Below the pieces are notes generated by a model. The model was not told where the DNA came from and did no database searches. It saw nothing but the letters and a program-made list of their open reading frames with translations. Made by a program: the position numbers and the translations under genes. A DNA stretch of 64,000 nt from CATQHQ01 sp965243805 (GTDB taxonomy: Bacteria; Gemmatimonadota; Gemmatimonadetes; Longimicrobiales; Gaopeijiaceae), in assembly GCA_965243805.1 (NCBI GenBank), contig OZ251577.1, forward strand, positions 930,001 to 994,000, read 5' to 3'. Positions within the stretch are counted from its first letter, which is position 1; the number at the start of each line of letters is the position of its first letter. Positions 24,621 through 33,649 of this stretch are shown piece after piece.

Positions 24621-25670
24621 CTAGCCGCGCTGAGTCGCCCCGTTGCTTGCGGCGGCCGCCAGGAGCTCGTCCGCCGTGCTGCACTTCACCACGGCGTCGC
24701 CGACCCGCGCCAGCTCCTCCCCGCCCATGCCACGAACCAGCTCCGCCAGCCGCGTCCCCGCATCGGCGCCGAAGCGGCTCGACACCTGACGCACCAGCAT
24801 CGCTCGGCCACCCTCTTCTCGGTGACCCGCCGCCCACTCTGCGTAGGTCTGCACGATGTCTTCCTCCCCCGTTGGGTTGATGATCTGCTCCTTGATGTCG
24901 ACCAGCATCGCCGGCGGCGCGCCCGCCGCCCGCATCCGCTCCTCCGTCCACTGCGCGAACGCCCGACGCGCCGACTCGCGTTCCAGCTCCGGGCCGCCCC
25001 AGTGCCGCGCCATCGCTTCGTGCACCCGCGGAAGGTTCGCCCACGGGTCCTGCTCCAGCTGCGCCAGCCAGTTCAGCACGCTGTCCTCCGGCAACCAACC
25101 TTGCGCAAGCGCCGCCAGAAGGTCAAGCAACGCGTGCTCGTGACGCACGCCCAGACCGCCGATCGCCTGCGCCATCGCCGGGGGCAGCTTCCCCTTGTCC
25201 ATCGGCACCCGCACCGCATTCTCGGCGTTCCACGGCCGCCGGCCGGTGTAGACCACGAACGCCAGCACCAGCGGCAGCTCGCCGTCGGGACCCCGGAGGT
25301 GCCGCAGCTCCTCGCTCCGCTGCAGGGTCGCGAGCACCGTCGCGCTGTACAGCAACGTCCGCACCGCCATGCCTGGGTCCCGCGAGGACTGGAACTCGAA
25401 GAACATGACCACCCAGCGCCCGTCCTTCAGCTGGACCCGCCACGCCACGTCGGTGAGCCGTCGCTTGAGGTCGGGGCCCACGGTCTCGGTGGGGAAGCTC
25501 ACGAGCGTCGACAGCGCCAGTTCATGATGCCAGTCCTTGGCGGCGAAGTTGCGGAGCAGGTCCCGGACGACCAGGACCTCCTGGCCCAGGGCCTTGTAGG
25601 TCGCGTCGTGCCTGCGACGGCGCGGCGGCTGGGGTTCGGATGCGCGGGACGGCTTCGTGGTTCTGCCCAT
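24621..25670 (-). CDS. Rpn-like PD-(D/E)XK nuclease, family A copy 1
   Basis: 349 residues. The N-terminus (HDATYKALGQEVLVVRDLL) and the nuclease core TDVAWRVQLKDGRWVVMFFE followed by FQSS place it in the Rpn/putative transposase PD-(D/E)XK group. Candidate metal ligands are Asp74 and Glu92 with Gln94 at the ExQ position that replaces ExK. A helical middle holds LAQLEQDPWANLPRVHEAMA, then PTGEEDIVQTYAEWAAG. E. coli Rpn proteins are DNA endonucleases that promote RecA-independent recombination and can act in phage defence. The ATG at 25670 is shared by all three copies; longer starts fall in a conserved noncoding leader and are out of frame in copy 3. This copy appears intact. Two near-identical copies are at 34197 and 36759. 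Confidence 0.87.
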   Translation of the reverse strand: MGRTTKPSRASEPQPPRRRRHDATYKALGQEVLVVRDLLRNFAAKDWHHELALSTLVSFPTETVGPDLKRRLTDVAWRVQLKDGRWVVMFFEFQSSRDPGMAVRTLLYSATVLATLQRSEELRHLRGPDGELPLVLAFVVYTGRRPWNAENAVRVPMDKGKLPPAMAQAIGGLGVRHEHALLDLLAALAQGWLPEDSVLNWLAQLEQDPWANLPRVHEAMARHWGGPELERESARRAFAQWTEERMRAAGAPPAMLVDIKEQIINPTGEEDIVQTYAEWAAGHREEGGRAMLVRQVSSRFGADAGTRLAELVRGMGGEELARVGDAVVKCSTADELLAAAASNGATQRG

Positions 25671-25796
25671 GGTCGACGGCCTCCAAGGGGGGGGACGGCC
25701 GCTTGGAATCGACCCCGGACCGGCTCCCGATGCGGGCCGGCAGGGGTCTCCGGGGCCGCGTAGGGACAGTATGTGTTCGATTTTGGGGCGTTTGGA

Positions 25797-25818
25797 TAGC
25801 TGGATGGGACTAATTTTT
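25797..25818 (-). promoter_or_regulatory. Conserved Rpn upstream motif, copy A1
   Basis: On + it reads TAGCTGGATGGGACTAATTT plus T's, 127 bases upstream of the A1 start. The same motif precedes all six complete Rpn copies of both families. It may be a promoter or operator, or the end of a mobile unit. Confidence 0.6.
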
Positions 25819-25838
25819 CTAGTAGCGCGGAGCAGCAC

Positions 25839-26123
25839 TTAGCTTCCTTCCACAGGCCCATGGACGGGAGGCGGACGGGGCTCCTGGCGGGGGGGCGGGG
25901 CGGCTGACGTTTCCGCCTCCACGTCTTCGCCAGGCCAGCTTCGCGGCGGCACCGCGGCGGTCCTCGGCGGGGTCTCCGTAGTCGTGCTCGGCAGCCTCGC
26001 GGATGCACTCCGGGCGGCCCACTCCTCCCAGGCGATCCAGGCCAGGGAAGTCAGTACCGCGGCCACCAGGACGGCCACGATCACAGAACGGCTCTTCCAG
26101 GCACTCGCTGGGTGCCACGTCAT
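25839..26123 (-). CDS. Small membrane protein, probably 5'-truncated
   Basis: 94 residues from ATG 26123: MTWHPASAWKSRSVIVAVL, one transmembrane helix (about 13-32) ending AWIAWEEWAARS, then a Pro/Thr-rich tail. In frame and upstream of the ATG the sequence still reads LLLLALLAGCDTID, a lipoprotein-like signal with a lipobox, back to a TAG, but without any start codon. So the original gene probably began further upstream and lost its 5' end. A decayed copy with a Trp-to-stop change lies at 38128-38282. Function is unknown. The upstream flank shares GCGAGTCCGGTCGGG with the leader of the 18636 gene. Confidence 0.5.
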   Translation of the reverse strand: MTWHPASAWKSRSVIVAVLVAAVLTSLAWIAWEEWAARSASARLPSTTTETPPRTAAVPPRSWPGEDVEAETSAAPPPRQEPRPPPVHGPVEGS

Positions 26124-26239
26124 GTCGATGGTATCGCATCCGGCCAGTAACGCCAGGAGCAGCAGGCCCAGTGCGTCGTAGGCGGTTCGAGTTGGGGCGA
26201 ACCCGACCGGACTCGCTGAGTACTAGCTGCGACACGGGG

Positions 26240-26287
26240 GATGAGCTGCTGGCAGCCGCAAGCAACTGGGTGACCGAAGGCGGCTAG
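26240..26287 (+). other. Fragment of family A Rpn 3' end, inverted
   Basis: Fifteen codons and a TAG reading DELLAAASNWVTEGG match the last codons of the family A Rpn genes (DELLAAAASNGATQRG). The fragment lies on the opposite strand from the nearby copy 1. The rest of 26124-26500 is noncoding apart from the repeat at 26414. Confidence 0.65.
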
Positions 26288-26413
26288 CTCACAGCGTGCC
26301 GTAGTAGATCCGCCGCCCGCCCTGCGCCACCGCAACGGCCATGCACCGCGATCCGGTCCACCCTTCGGTGGCTGCCCAACGGGCTAGCACTACCCCTCGA
26401 TCAGGAGTCCGAT

Positions 26414-26457
26414 GTGTGCAATTTTCAACGGCCAGAAGTGTGCAGTTTTCGACGGCC
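26414..26457. repeat. Two-copy 20-bp repeat resembling IS21-family terminal repeats
   Basis: GTGTGCAATTTTCAACGGCC (26414-26433) and GTGTGCAGTTTTCGACGGCC (26438-26457) are spaced by AGAA. Read on the minus strand, the GTTGAAAATTGCACAC / TCGAAAACTGCACAC pair is the kind of multiple terminal repeat I associate with IS21 elements. No istA or istB remains nearby, so it is an end relic at most. Confidence 0.5.
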
Positions 26458-26500
26458 CGTAACACCATGTCTCTACCGTCTCATCTGGTTGGTGCTGTTT

Positions 26501-27742
26501 TCACCGGTCTCCTCCTTGCTGCTCTGCCGTCTTCCACAGGCGTACGGTGAAGCGGTGCTCCTCTGCGATGAACTCTGGATCCGTCCCGTTATGATCCCTC
26601 ATGCCTGGGATCATCTTCATCCTCACCCCCATGCCTCGTGCGTCCACGTACCTGTAGTCTCTCATGATGTTCACCAGGGTCTGGTTGCGTGCGTAGCGCA
26701 CGCCTCCCTTCATCCTGTCCACCGTTACGGTATTCGGCAACCTGCCGGGGCTCTCTACATCCATGCGGTCAGCAAAAATAGCCACGGTGACGTCGGTACC
26801 GGCAATGCTGTAGTCTCTGTGCACCAGCGCGTTGACAATTGCCTCCCGGACGACCTGTTCTGGAAAGTCCCATCCATCCACACGCCGTGGGCCGTCCAAT
26901 CGTGCTGTCGGTGTTGTATTGCGCCTTACAAAGTCCCAAGCCTGCTCGACCAGACCGTTTTCGACGAGCCTACCATCGTCGCCAGCTAGTGGCACCAAAG
27001 GCCCCCGCAAAACCTCGTCGGCGCGAGTGGCGTAGTCCGGTTCCGTGCCTGTGTAGCAGATGGCTCGAACCCCGGCCTGAGATAGGTAGCGAGCTGGACT
27101 CTTGCCGAACAGAAGCAAGCCATCGACGGTCGCCAGGTACACGCTCCCGGACTCGGTCATGAGTTCCAGGTTCGCCAGTAGTCCCTCCCAGCCTTCTCGA
27201 TCGCCGTCTTCTGGAACGTCGGCTCGAAGCAGTCGCAAGCAGTAGTCCCGCAGTCGCCGTCGATCGAAGGCCGTAATGTCGGCGCCCGATACTGGCCGCA
27301 ACCCGTGACGTATGTAACCTGATGCCTGATACATGCGCCCGAGCTCCTCACGACTTGCTTCGCGGCTGCTGCTCCCGACGCGGATGTAGTACGTCTTCCG
27401 ACTGTTGTGGACCCGTGCGTAGGGCTTGTCGAGTCCGGCCGAGACGCGCACAGCCAATACGTCCTTGGCGGAGTCAGCGTCTCTGACCCAATGCAGTAAG
27501 GGTACCACGGGCGGTGAGATTTTGGCCCGACAAAGTTCGCCCATCCACTCTTCGAGTCTGGGTCGCGTCACGCCGGAAATGCTCCCGTCGTCTTCGACCC
27601 CGAGCAGAAGTGTGCCTCCGTCCAGATTGAGGAACGCGACCAGCTCCTTGGCCAGCTTGAAGTTCTGCACGTCGTCTCTCATGAACTCGACATGCGAGTC
27701 CTCGCCGTTCCGCAGCATCTCAAGCAGCTCGACTCTGGTCAT
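26501..27742 (-). CDS. AlbA_2/Schlafen-type ATP-binding protein
   Basis: 413 residues. The N-terminal AlbA_2 (Schlafen) domain has HVEFMRDDVQNFKLAKELV, then FLNLDGGTLLLGVEDDGSI and a conserved KTYYIRVGSSSREASREEL near 135. The C-terminal HATPase-like domain has the N-box EAIVNALVHRDYSIAG and VAIFADRMDVESPGRLPNTV with the G1-type GMGVRMK. Proteins with this architecture are annotated as putative transcriptional regulators or ATP-binding proteins and recur in defence islands. An AGGAAGAGA box precedes the ATG at 27742. It follows the PHP-AAA gene by only 13 bases on the same strand, so they are one operon. Confidence 0.87.
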   Translation of the reverse strand: MTRVELLEMLRNGEDSHVEFMRDDVQNFKLAKELVAFLNLDGGTLLLGVEDDGSISGVTRPRLEEWMGELCRAKISPPVVPLLHWVRDADSAKDVLAVRVSAGLDKPYARVHNSRKTYYIRVGSSSREASREELGRMYQASGYIRHGLRPVSGADITAFDRRRLRDYCLRLLRADVPEDGDREGWEGLLANLELMTESGSVYLATVDGLLLFGKSPARYLSQAGVRAICYTGTEPDYATRADEVLRGPLVPLAGDDGRLVENGLVEQAWDFVRRNTTPTARLDGPRRVDGWDFPEQVVREAIVNALVHRDYSIAGTDVTVAIFADRMDVESPGRLPNTVTVDRMKGGVRYARNQTLVNIMRDYRYVDARGMGVRMKMIPGMRDHNGTDPEFIAEEHRFTVRLWKTAEQQGGDR

Positions 27743-27755
27743 GTCTCTCTTCCTG

Positions 27756-28931
27756 TCAGAAGCCGTACTTGACTCGCCTTGTCTCGAAAGCGTTTCTGCC
27801 ACCCTCGAGAACCTCCTCCACAAGCTCCCTTACCGACGGTTCGTCTATGGAACCGATGTGTTCGGGCGCGACCGCCGCCGTACCGTCGCCAGCCGCTCCC
27901 TTCGGGGTCAGTCCTACGATCAGCACATGCCGCACGATGTCGCCATGGACCTTTCGCGCCTCGTCGCCGACCGGGGCCAAGTCAAGAGCGTATCGGATGC
28001 TCTCGACCAGGGTTGACTTGCCCGCGCCTCGACCACCGATCGCGACATTCAGGTTGGGGTGGAGCGGCACGGAAGCACCGTCGAGAAAGCCACCACGCCA
28101 CTCGATGGATACGAATTCGGCGTGATCGGGCGTCGGGGCGTCGGAGTTGAGGCGAATGCGGGAGTCGGCATCCAGAAAAGCCTGCCGGAAGCCCTCTATG
28201 CTGGGCTTGGACATCTTTATATGGACCGTAGCGCCGGGGTCTTCCAAGTCCTCGGGGTTAAAAACATCCTTCGCGTTGACAATGGCGACATCTATACTGC
28301 CCCTGGCCTGCCGAGGTCGGCGGTACTCAGGGTGCTCGCCACGAACAATGCGCCTCAGGCCTTCGGGCAGGTCGTGGAGGCTGCTAGGAATTTGGATGGC
28401 GAGCAGGTTGGGGTCGTGCCAAGCGATTACTCGGGCTTGGCCCTCAAGGATACCAAGGATGCCTCTGTCAGAAGTTGCATGGGCGGCAATCGAAATCCCG
28501 TTCTGGGCCTTCACCTTCACCAGGATGTCTCTGAGCGGGTAGGAAGACAAGTCCGATGATGGCCTCGTCTCCCGTACTCCAAGGTCGCCGAGGTAGCGAT
28601 CCAACTGCTCGGGAGACGCATGTGCCGGGTAGATGCATAGCACATGTACGCCTTCGCTGGACGAGATCTCGAAGCCTGGGAAAATCGTGACGTTGGACCC
28701 ATGAGCAGCTTCTTGGAATGCACCAACATCGTCGGCATTGTTATGGTTGGTGATCGCCAGAACAGAGATGTCCATTTGTTTTGCCTTGGCTACCATCGCG
28801 TTCGGGTGCGAGGTAGCATCGGGCGGTTGCTTGCCGCGGAACTTGGCGTAACTCGCAGGGTTTACCTGCAACGCGCATCGGTGGAACACGGCCCCCGCAC
28901 GTCTACGATGCCTGCGCCTGGACTGACTCAT
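27756..28931 (-). pseudogene. PHP-AAA ATPase protein with large internal deletion
   Basis: 391 residues in frame. The N-terminal PHP phosphoesterase-like half is complete: VLAITNHNNADDVGAFQEAA, IFPGFEISSSEGVHVLCIYP, GISIAAHATSDRG, then IKMSKPSIEGFRQAFLD. The ATPase domain starts normally with Walker A GGRGAGKSTLVESIRYALDL but loses homology after VRHVL. It ends after only about 45 more residues with ELVEEVLEGGRNAFETRRVK, which looks like the authentic C-terminus of the family. Full proteins are near 900 residues, so the coiled-coil arms and Walker B have been deleted while the frame stayed open. It might express a PHP-only product. Start ATG 28931 follows AGGAA. It is in operon with the AlbA_2 gene. 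Confidence 0.65.
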
Positions 28932-29055
28932 CGTTCCTGCCGGGGGTTCCGGGATCGGTATGGAGGGAACGGCAGGATGCCGATGCGCATCCATACCTCG
29001 AGACATGATAGCGCGGAAACCGATCAGTGTCCAGAACGAACGCGACGTCAGGGAA

Positions 29056-29125
29056 CCGACGGGCCTCGGTGTTCCAGCGACGGCAGTGCCCACCGGTAGA
29101 AACGCTCGCCGCAAGAAGAAGCTGA
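29056..29125 (-). other. Fragment of family B Rpn nuclease gene
   Basis: The minus-strand codons for ERFYRWALPSLEHRG match family B RAFYRWALRLLEHRDLS; on + the shared words are GGGCCTCGGTGTTCCAGC and CCACCGGTAGAAACGCTCG. It separates the PHP-AAA gene from the PhoD gene and is out of frame at both ends. Confidence 0.65.
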
Positions 29126-29145
29126 TGGCACTCTTCGCGCGCCCC

Positions 29146-30867
29146 CTACCACGTTGCCAGCCCCAGCTTGGCGTCGAGGCGAACCTTGCCGCCGCGGCCG
29201 TCGTCCTCCACCACGGGCTGGCCGCGCTTGTCGTACACGCGGACGCGGAGCTCGGCGGCCTCGCGGTCCACGGTCAGGTGGGAGAAGTTGTCCTCCTGGG
29301 AGAAGTTCCGGGCCCGGTAGTCCATTGCCACCTCGCGGCCCTGGGCGTCCTGGAAGCGGAAGGTGTCCTCCTGGCCCTCGGCGCGGGAGTCGTGCACGAA
29401 GTCGGAGGGCTCTCCGTCGGCGAAGGGGAACGGCCAGTAGAACGCCGACGACGTGACCGAGAACATCTTGATCTGCTCGGCTTCCGGCGTGCCGCGCAAC
29501 GATATCGCCGCCACGTTGCAGCAGTGGATGTCGCCCGAGAGGAACACCACGTTCTGGACGCCGGCGTCCACGATGCGGCGCAGGACCGCGGCGCGGGTGG
29601 TGGGGAACGCGGGCCAGCCGTCGCTCCGCTCCAGTGCCTCCGGCTCGGTCTTGGCCAGGGCCGTGCGGGCCGAGACGGGGCTGGGCACGAACACGCCCGA
29701 GGTCACCACGAACTTGGGGGCGTTGCCGCGGGCGGCCTGCTGCTCCGTCAGCCAGTCGAGCAACAGTTGCAGCTGGCCGGGAGGTGCGCCGGGCAGTGTC
29801 GGATGGCCCAGCAGGTTGTTGCGCGACAGGTCGCCCTCGGGGCCTTCGATGAACCGCTGGGTGCGCGTGTCGAGCACGAAGAACGGCAGGCCGGCGCAGT
29901 CGAAGCGGTAGTAGAGTCGGCGGCCCCACGTCCGTGGGCCGTGGCTCCACTGATAGCTCAGGTAGGCGTCCACGGCGATCGTGAACAGCTGGTGCTTGGC
30001 CGACCGGCGGAGGCGGTCCTGGGACCAGTTGTCCTCGATCTCGTGGTCGTCCAGGATCATGTACGTGGGCAGCCGCTGCATGAGGCGGCGGATCCGGGGC
30101 GACCCGAACGCCGTCAGGTAGCGGTCGCGGAACTCGCGGTAGGTGTCGGCCCGGCCGAAGGGGACGAACGTGCTGAACATGTCGGCGTAGATCTGGTCTC
30201 CCACCATCAGCGCGAAGCGGGGGCGGTCGGCGTGCGCGGCTGCGGTCGCGGCGGCGGCGGCGTCCGGGCTGGCCGCCTTCCCCTCGGCCAAGCGGGCCAT
30301 GGGCGCGAAGATGCGGTCCGAGTGGCGGACCTTCCACAGCAGGCCCGGGTAGCGGCACGAGCCCAGCAGGAAGCTGAGCCGGCCTCCGTCGCGGCCCTCG
30401 GCGGGGAACGTGCGCACGACGGCACCGGCCTTGGCAGGGTCCAGGCGGCGCAGGTCGTCGCGCCATGCGCTCGAGTGCGAAAGCCGGCGGAGCAGCGCGT
30501 CGCTCTCGAACTCGTCGTCGTCGTCCAGGGCGTCGTCGAGAACGAGGTACCCGACCCGGACCTCGTACTCGGAGTCGGGCTCCAGGACGAACGGCGCGTC
30601 GTCCTCCGGCAGCCGGATCGCGTCCTCGCCCAGGTTGATGCTGCCGCTGCGATCGAACTCGCGGCGCAGGCGGAAGTAGGCGGTCGGCATCGGGTCGAGT
30701 GTGGCGCCGTCCTTCGAGAGGACGCCGATGACGGCCATCGTGCGGCGGGTGGCGTCCGGGTGGTCTCCGCCGTCGGTCGCCGGGTCGGCCCGCGCCCAGA
30801 TGCGGCTGGTGGTGGGCGTCGTGTGCCCGACGATGGGGCCCAGTCCGGGGAGGCGAAGCGCGGACAT
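29146..30867 (-). CDS. PhoD-like phosphatase/phosphodiesterase
   Basis: 573 residues. A beta-rich N-terminal domain (GPIVGHTTPTTSRIWARAD) precedes the metallophosphatase core: SFLLGSCRYPG, FALMVGDQIYADM, YMILDDHEIEDNWSQDR and NVVFLSGDIHCCN, the metal ligands of the PhoD class. A C-terminal beta-domain ends DAKLGLATW. There is no obvious signal peptide or Tat motif at the chosen ATG, unlike secreted alkaline phosphatase D, so it may be cytoplasmic. It would hydrolyse phosphate esters or diesters. It begins 20 bases after the stop of Rpn family B copy 1, exactly where the shared tail GTGACCGCGACCCGGCGGTA ends. Confidence 0.9.
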   Translation of the reverse strand: MSALRLPGLGPIVGHTTPTTSRIWARADPATDGGDHPDATRRTMAVIGVLSKDGATLDPMPTAYFRLRREFDRSGSINLGEDAIRLPEDDAPFVLEPDSEYEVRVGYLVLDDALDDDDEFESDALLRRLSHSSAWRDDLRRLDPAKAGAVVRTFPAEGRDGGRLSFLLGSCRYPGLLWKVRHSDRIFAPMARLAEGKAASPDAAAAATAAAHADRPRFALMVGDQIYADMFSTFVPFGRADTYREFRDRYLTAFGSPRIRRLMQRLPTYMILDDHEIEDNWSQDRLRRSAKHQLFTIAVDAYLSYQWSHGPRTWGRRLYYRFDCAGLPFFVLDTRTQRFIEGPEGDLSRNNLLGHPTLPGAPPGQLQLLLDWLTEQQAARGNAPKFVVTSGVFVPSPVSARTALAKTEPEALERSDGWPAFPTTRAAVLRRIVDAGVQNVVFLSGDIHCCNVAAISLRGTPEAEQIKMFSVTSSAFYWPFPFADGEPSDFVHDSRAEGQEDTFRFQDAQGREVAMDYRARNFSQEDNFSHLTVDREAAELRVRVYDKRGQPVVEDDGRGGKVRLDAKLGLATW

Positions 30868-30887
30868 GGGCTACCGCCGGGTCGCGG

Positions 30888-31928
30888 TCACCTCGTCCCG
30901 TACACCGCGGCCATGAACTCGTCGCCCGTCTCGTGTTGGAGGACCAGGTCCGAGATGGCCGCCGTCCGGCCCGGATCGGCGACCTCCAATGCCGCCTCGA
31001 GTCGCCGAGCCACCGCAGACCCGAACTTCGCGCCCGCTAGGCGTACCAGCAGCTGCTGCTGGCCCTCCACATGGCCCTCGCGACGGCCTTCCCTCTGGCC
31101 TTCCGCACGACCCTCGACGCGACCCTTGCGGACTCCTTCCCGCAGGCCCTTCGCGTGGCCCCGGCGGACGCCCTCCTGCAGGCCCTGGCGGTGCCAGTCC
31201 CTCTCCCACTGCTTCATCCTCTCCACGATCATCGGCAGTCCCTCCGTCAGGTCCTCCACCTTGGACAGTGCCTCCACCGGCAGGTTTCGGTGCGCCAGCA
31301 ACCGCAGCGCCCACCGGTAGAACGCTCGCTTCAGCTCGTCATCCTCCGGCGACGGCAGGTCTTCCGCCAGCTTCGCGAAGACCTCGGCGAACGCCGCCGG
31401 CGTCCGCGCCCGCTCCAACCGGCTCATCGCCGCAGCCGCTCCCCGCCACTCCAGATCGTACCGACCGTGGGGACCTACGTCAACCAGGTGGTAGCTCAAC
31501 ACACGCTCCACCTCTTGGCCCGTCCACATCGGCGCCGACATCCGCTCCACCAGCCACCGGTCCTCGCCGTTGAAGAGCACCACCGACGCCACCCGCACAC
31601 GGTTCGGACGCTTGCCCCACGACTGACGGGCCGCCTCCTCCTCCAACAGCGCGGCGTAGGTCTTCACACGGCGGCGCATCTCCGGGTCCACCGTGGACTG
31701 GAACTCGAAGTCGAGCAGCACCCACGTGGAAGGCTCCGTCTTCAGGTGGGCGCGCCACACCACGTCCGCCGCGCGGCGACGGCCAGTCTCGGTGACGAAG
31801 ACGCTCTCCACACGCCTGAGAGAGGAGAGGTCCAGCTCGGCGGCCAGCTCGGGCAGGTGGAGCCGCAGCGTGCTCCGCACCATCCGAGCGAAGGCGAAGA
31901 GGTCCCGGTAGGAGAGGTCGTGGTCCAT
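30888..31928 (-). CDS. Rpn-like nuclease, family B copy 1 (longest)
   Basis: 346 residues. The PD-(D/E)XK core ADVVWRAHLKTEPSTWVLLD continues into FEFQSTVD, with candidate ligands Asp55, Glu75 and Gln77. VVLFNGEDRW and ERVLSYHLVDVGPHGRYD follow, then LPMIVERMKQWERDWHRQGL. Near the C-terminus is a long run of xEGxxxG units (QEGVRRGHAKGLREG and on to EGHVEG), a low-complexity hinge typical of Rpn proteins, here the longest of the three B copies. The end AAISDLVLQHETGDEFMAAV is the same one found fused to the esterase at 17241. The ATG at 31928 is preferred; a TTG nine bases upstream is possible. Part of the tandem B+A unit. Confidence 0.85.
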   Translation of the reverse strand: MDHDLSYRDLFAFARMVRSTLRLHLPELAAELDLSSLRRVESVFVTETGRRRAADVVWRAHLKTEPSTWVLLDFEFQSTVDPEMRRRVKTYAALLEEEAARQSWGKRPNRVRVASVVLFNGEDRWLVERMSAPMWTGQEVERVLSYHLVDVGPHGRYDLEWRGAAAAMSRLERARTPAAFAEVFAKLAEDLPSPEDDELKRAFYRWALRLLAHRNLPVEALSKVEDLTEGLPMIVERMKQWERDWHRQGLQEGVRRGHAKGLREGVRKGRVEGRAEGQREGRREGHVEGQQQLLVRLAGAKFGSAVARRLEAALEVADPGRTAAISDLVLQHETGDEFMAAVYGTR

Positions 31929-31964
31929 GCGGACCAATTAGGCATTATTCCCGCTGGCCCTGTA

Positions 31965-31988
31965 TAGCTGGATGGGACAACTTTTTTT
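31965..31988 (-). promoter_or_regulatory. Conserved Rpn upstream motif, copy B1
   Basis: On + it reads TAGCTGGATGGGACAACTTT plus four T's. Its last eight bases (CTTTTTTT) are the likely target duplication of the adjacent ISL3 element. Confidence 0.6.
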
Positions 31989-32080
31989 GGCTCTTCCCCT
32001 GATATGGTGGACGTGATAGGATTGGGGTTCGGCGTTCTCGACGAGGGGACGACTCCGAGTGACTGAACTAGGGAGGACGG

Positions 32081-33328
32081 ATGGAGGAGCCGAAGTGGCT
32101 GAACAGCGTACTCGGGCTCGGGCACGAGTGGCTGGCGACCGAGGTTGTCGAGGACGCGGAACGCAAGGAGCTGCGGGTTCGGGTGGAGAGGCGGGCGGGC
32201 GCGGCGTTGCGGTGCCCGGAGTGCGGGCGTTCGTGCCGCCGATACGACACGCGGGAGCGGGAGTGGCGGAACCTGGACGCCTGGGGCTACAAGACGTTCT
32301 TCGTGTGCGGCGTGCCGAGGGTCGACTGTCCCGAGCACGGCGTGGCGACGTTGCCGGTGCCGTGGGCGGAGGGGCGGTCGAGGTACACGGCGGCGTTCGA
32401 GATGGAGGTTGTCGGCTGGTTGCGGGAGGCCAGCATCCGGGCGGTGGCGACGCGCATGAGGATGAGTTGGAACGCCGTGAGCGGGATCATGGAGCGGGCG
32501 GTGCGCCGAGGGCTGGCGCGCAGGCGCGTGGAGCCGGTGCGGCGGCTGAGCGTGGACGAGACGTCGTTCAAGCGGCGCCACCGGTACGTGACGGTGGTGT
32601 CGGACCCGGACACGGGGCGGGTGCTGCATGTGGCGGAGGGGCGGAGCCGGGAGTCGCTGGAGTCGTTCTACCGGCGGATGGGCAAGGAGCGGCTGGCGGC
32701 GGTTCAGAGCGTGTCGATGGACATGTGGCGGCCGTACGTGGCGGCGACGCGGGCATGGGTTCCCGAAGCGGAGCGGAAGACGGCGTTCGACCGCTTCCAC
32801 GTGGCGAAGCACCTGGGCGACGCGGTGGACAAGGTGCGGCGAGCGGAGCATCGGGAGCTGCTGGCCCAAGGCAACGCCGTGCTGGCGAGGACGCGCTACA
32901 AGTGGCTGGCGGGGCGCGCGAAGATGACGCACGCGGAGAAGCTGGCGTTCGCGGCGTTGCGCAAGAGCGTGGACCGGACGGCGCGGGCGTGGGCGGTGAA
33001 GGAGGCGGCCTCGAAGCTGTGGGGCTACCGGAGCCGGGGCTGGGCCGAGACGGCGTGGCTTCACTGGCTGCAATGGGCGTCGCGCACGGGGCTCGCCCCC
33101 GTCGTCAAGGTCGCGCAGATGGTGCGGGCCCATCTGTGGGGGATCGTCAACGCGGTCGTGTTGCGGGCGACCAACGGCCCGGCCGAGGGGATCAACAGCA
33201 GGATCCAGATGGTCAAGGCCCGGAGCCGGGGCTTCCGCAATCACGACCGGTTCGCTGCCGCGATCCTCTTCCACCTCGGCGGCCTCGACCTCCGTCCTCG
33301 GCCAGCCGAAGGCCGCCGGGCAGGGTAG
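32081..33328 (+). CDS. ISL3-family transposase
   Basis: 415 residues. An N-terminal zinc finger (CPECGRSC at 45-52, with Cys76 and DCPEHG at 82-87) is followed by a helix-turn-helix region (ASIRAVATRMRMSWNAV) and the DDE catalytic domain: Asp159 (RLSVDETSF), Asp214 (SVSMDMWRPYV) and Glu369 (NGPAEGINSR). VKARSRGFRNHDRF near the end is typical of the family. Length is normal, and the GGAGGA box before the ATG is good. It appears intact, so the element may still move. It reads away from the left inverted repeat. Confidence 0.94.
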   Translation: MEEPKWLNSVLGLGHEWLATEVVEDAERKELRVRVERRAGAALRCPECGRSCRRYDTREREWRNLDAWGYKTFFVCGVPRVDCPEHGVATLPVPWAEGRSRYTAAFEMEVVGWLREASIRAVATRMRMSWNAVSGIMERAVRRGLARRRVEPVRRLSVDETSFKRRHRYVTVVSDPDTGRVLHVAEGRSRESLESFYRRMGKERLAAVQSVSMDMWRPYVAATRAWVPEAERKTAFDRFHVAKHLGDAVDKVRRAEHRELLAQGNAVLARTRYKWLAGRAKMTHAEKLAFAALRKSVDRTARAWAVKEAASKLWGYRSRGWAETAWLHWLQWASRTGLAPVVKVAQMVRAHLWGIVNAVVLRATNGPAEGINSRIQMVKARSRGFRNHDRFAAAILFHLGGLDLRPRPAEGRRAG

Positions 33329-33453
33329 CAGCGCCAGCCTGGGCGCTCCCAAGCGAACACGACTTCCCGCGCGTCGTCGCCGGGTCGCCGCACCGTCGGT
33401 CTCCACGGCAACGTCTGGCGTCGACTTGGTTGCGTGCACCCAAGAACGCCTCC

Positions 33454-33563
33454 TCAGAGGTAGGCGACGACGACGAAGTTCTCGGCGGTGCGGCATCCGC
33501 GGGTGCGCACCTCGGCCGCCTGCACGAGCGAGTTCATTGCCTCGAGCATCCCGTTGCCGATCC
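33454..33563 (-). pseudogene. C-terminal fragment of a second ISL3-type transposase
   Basis: The minus strand encodes RIGNGMLEAMNSLVQAAEVR followed by TRGCRTAENFVVVAYL and a stop. This matches the catalytic-Glu region and tail of another ISL3 subgroup (NG.VEG.N.LIQAAK.RARGYRS..N). The key Glu is within MLEAMN. Nothing of the rest of the gene remains. Confidence 0.6.
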
Positions 33564-33649
33564 GGGCGGCCCTCGCCCCGGCTGGGTCCGGTCGATGTCG
33601 GACCTGCGGGCAGGCGTGGGAAGGCGAAGCGCCTCCTCCCTGATGGCTC

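Noticed and set aside
25671..25838. N-terminal extension of Rpn family A (MLLRATRKISPIQ...)
   Set aside because: It lies in the shared noncoding leader and is in a different frame in copy 3.
28932..29114. N-terminal extension of the PHP-AAA protein
   Set aside because: It translates an Rpn B fragment and intergenic DNA. The ATG at 28931 has a good AGGAA box.
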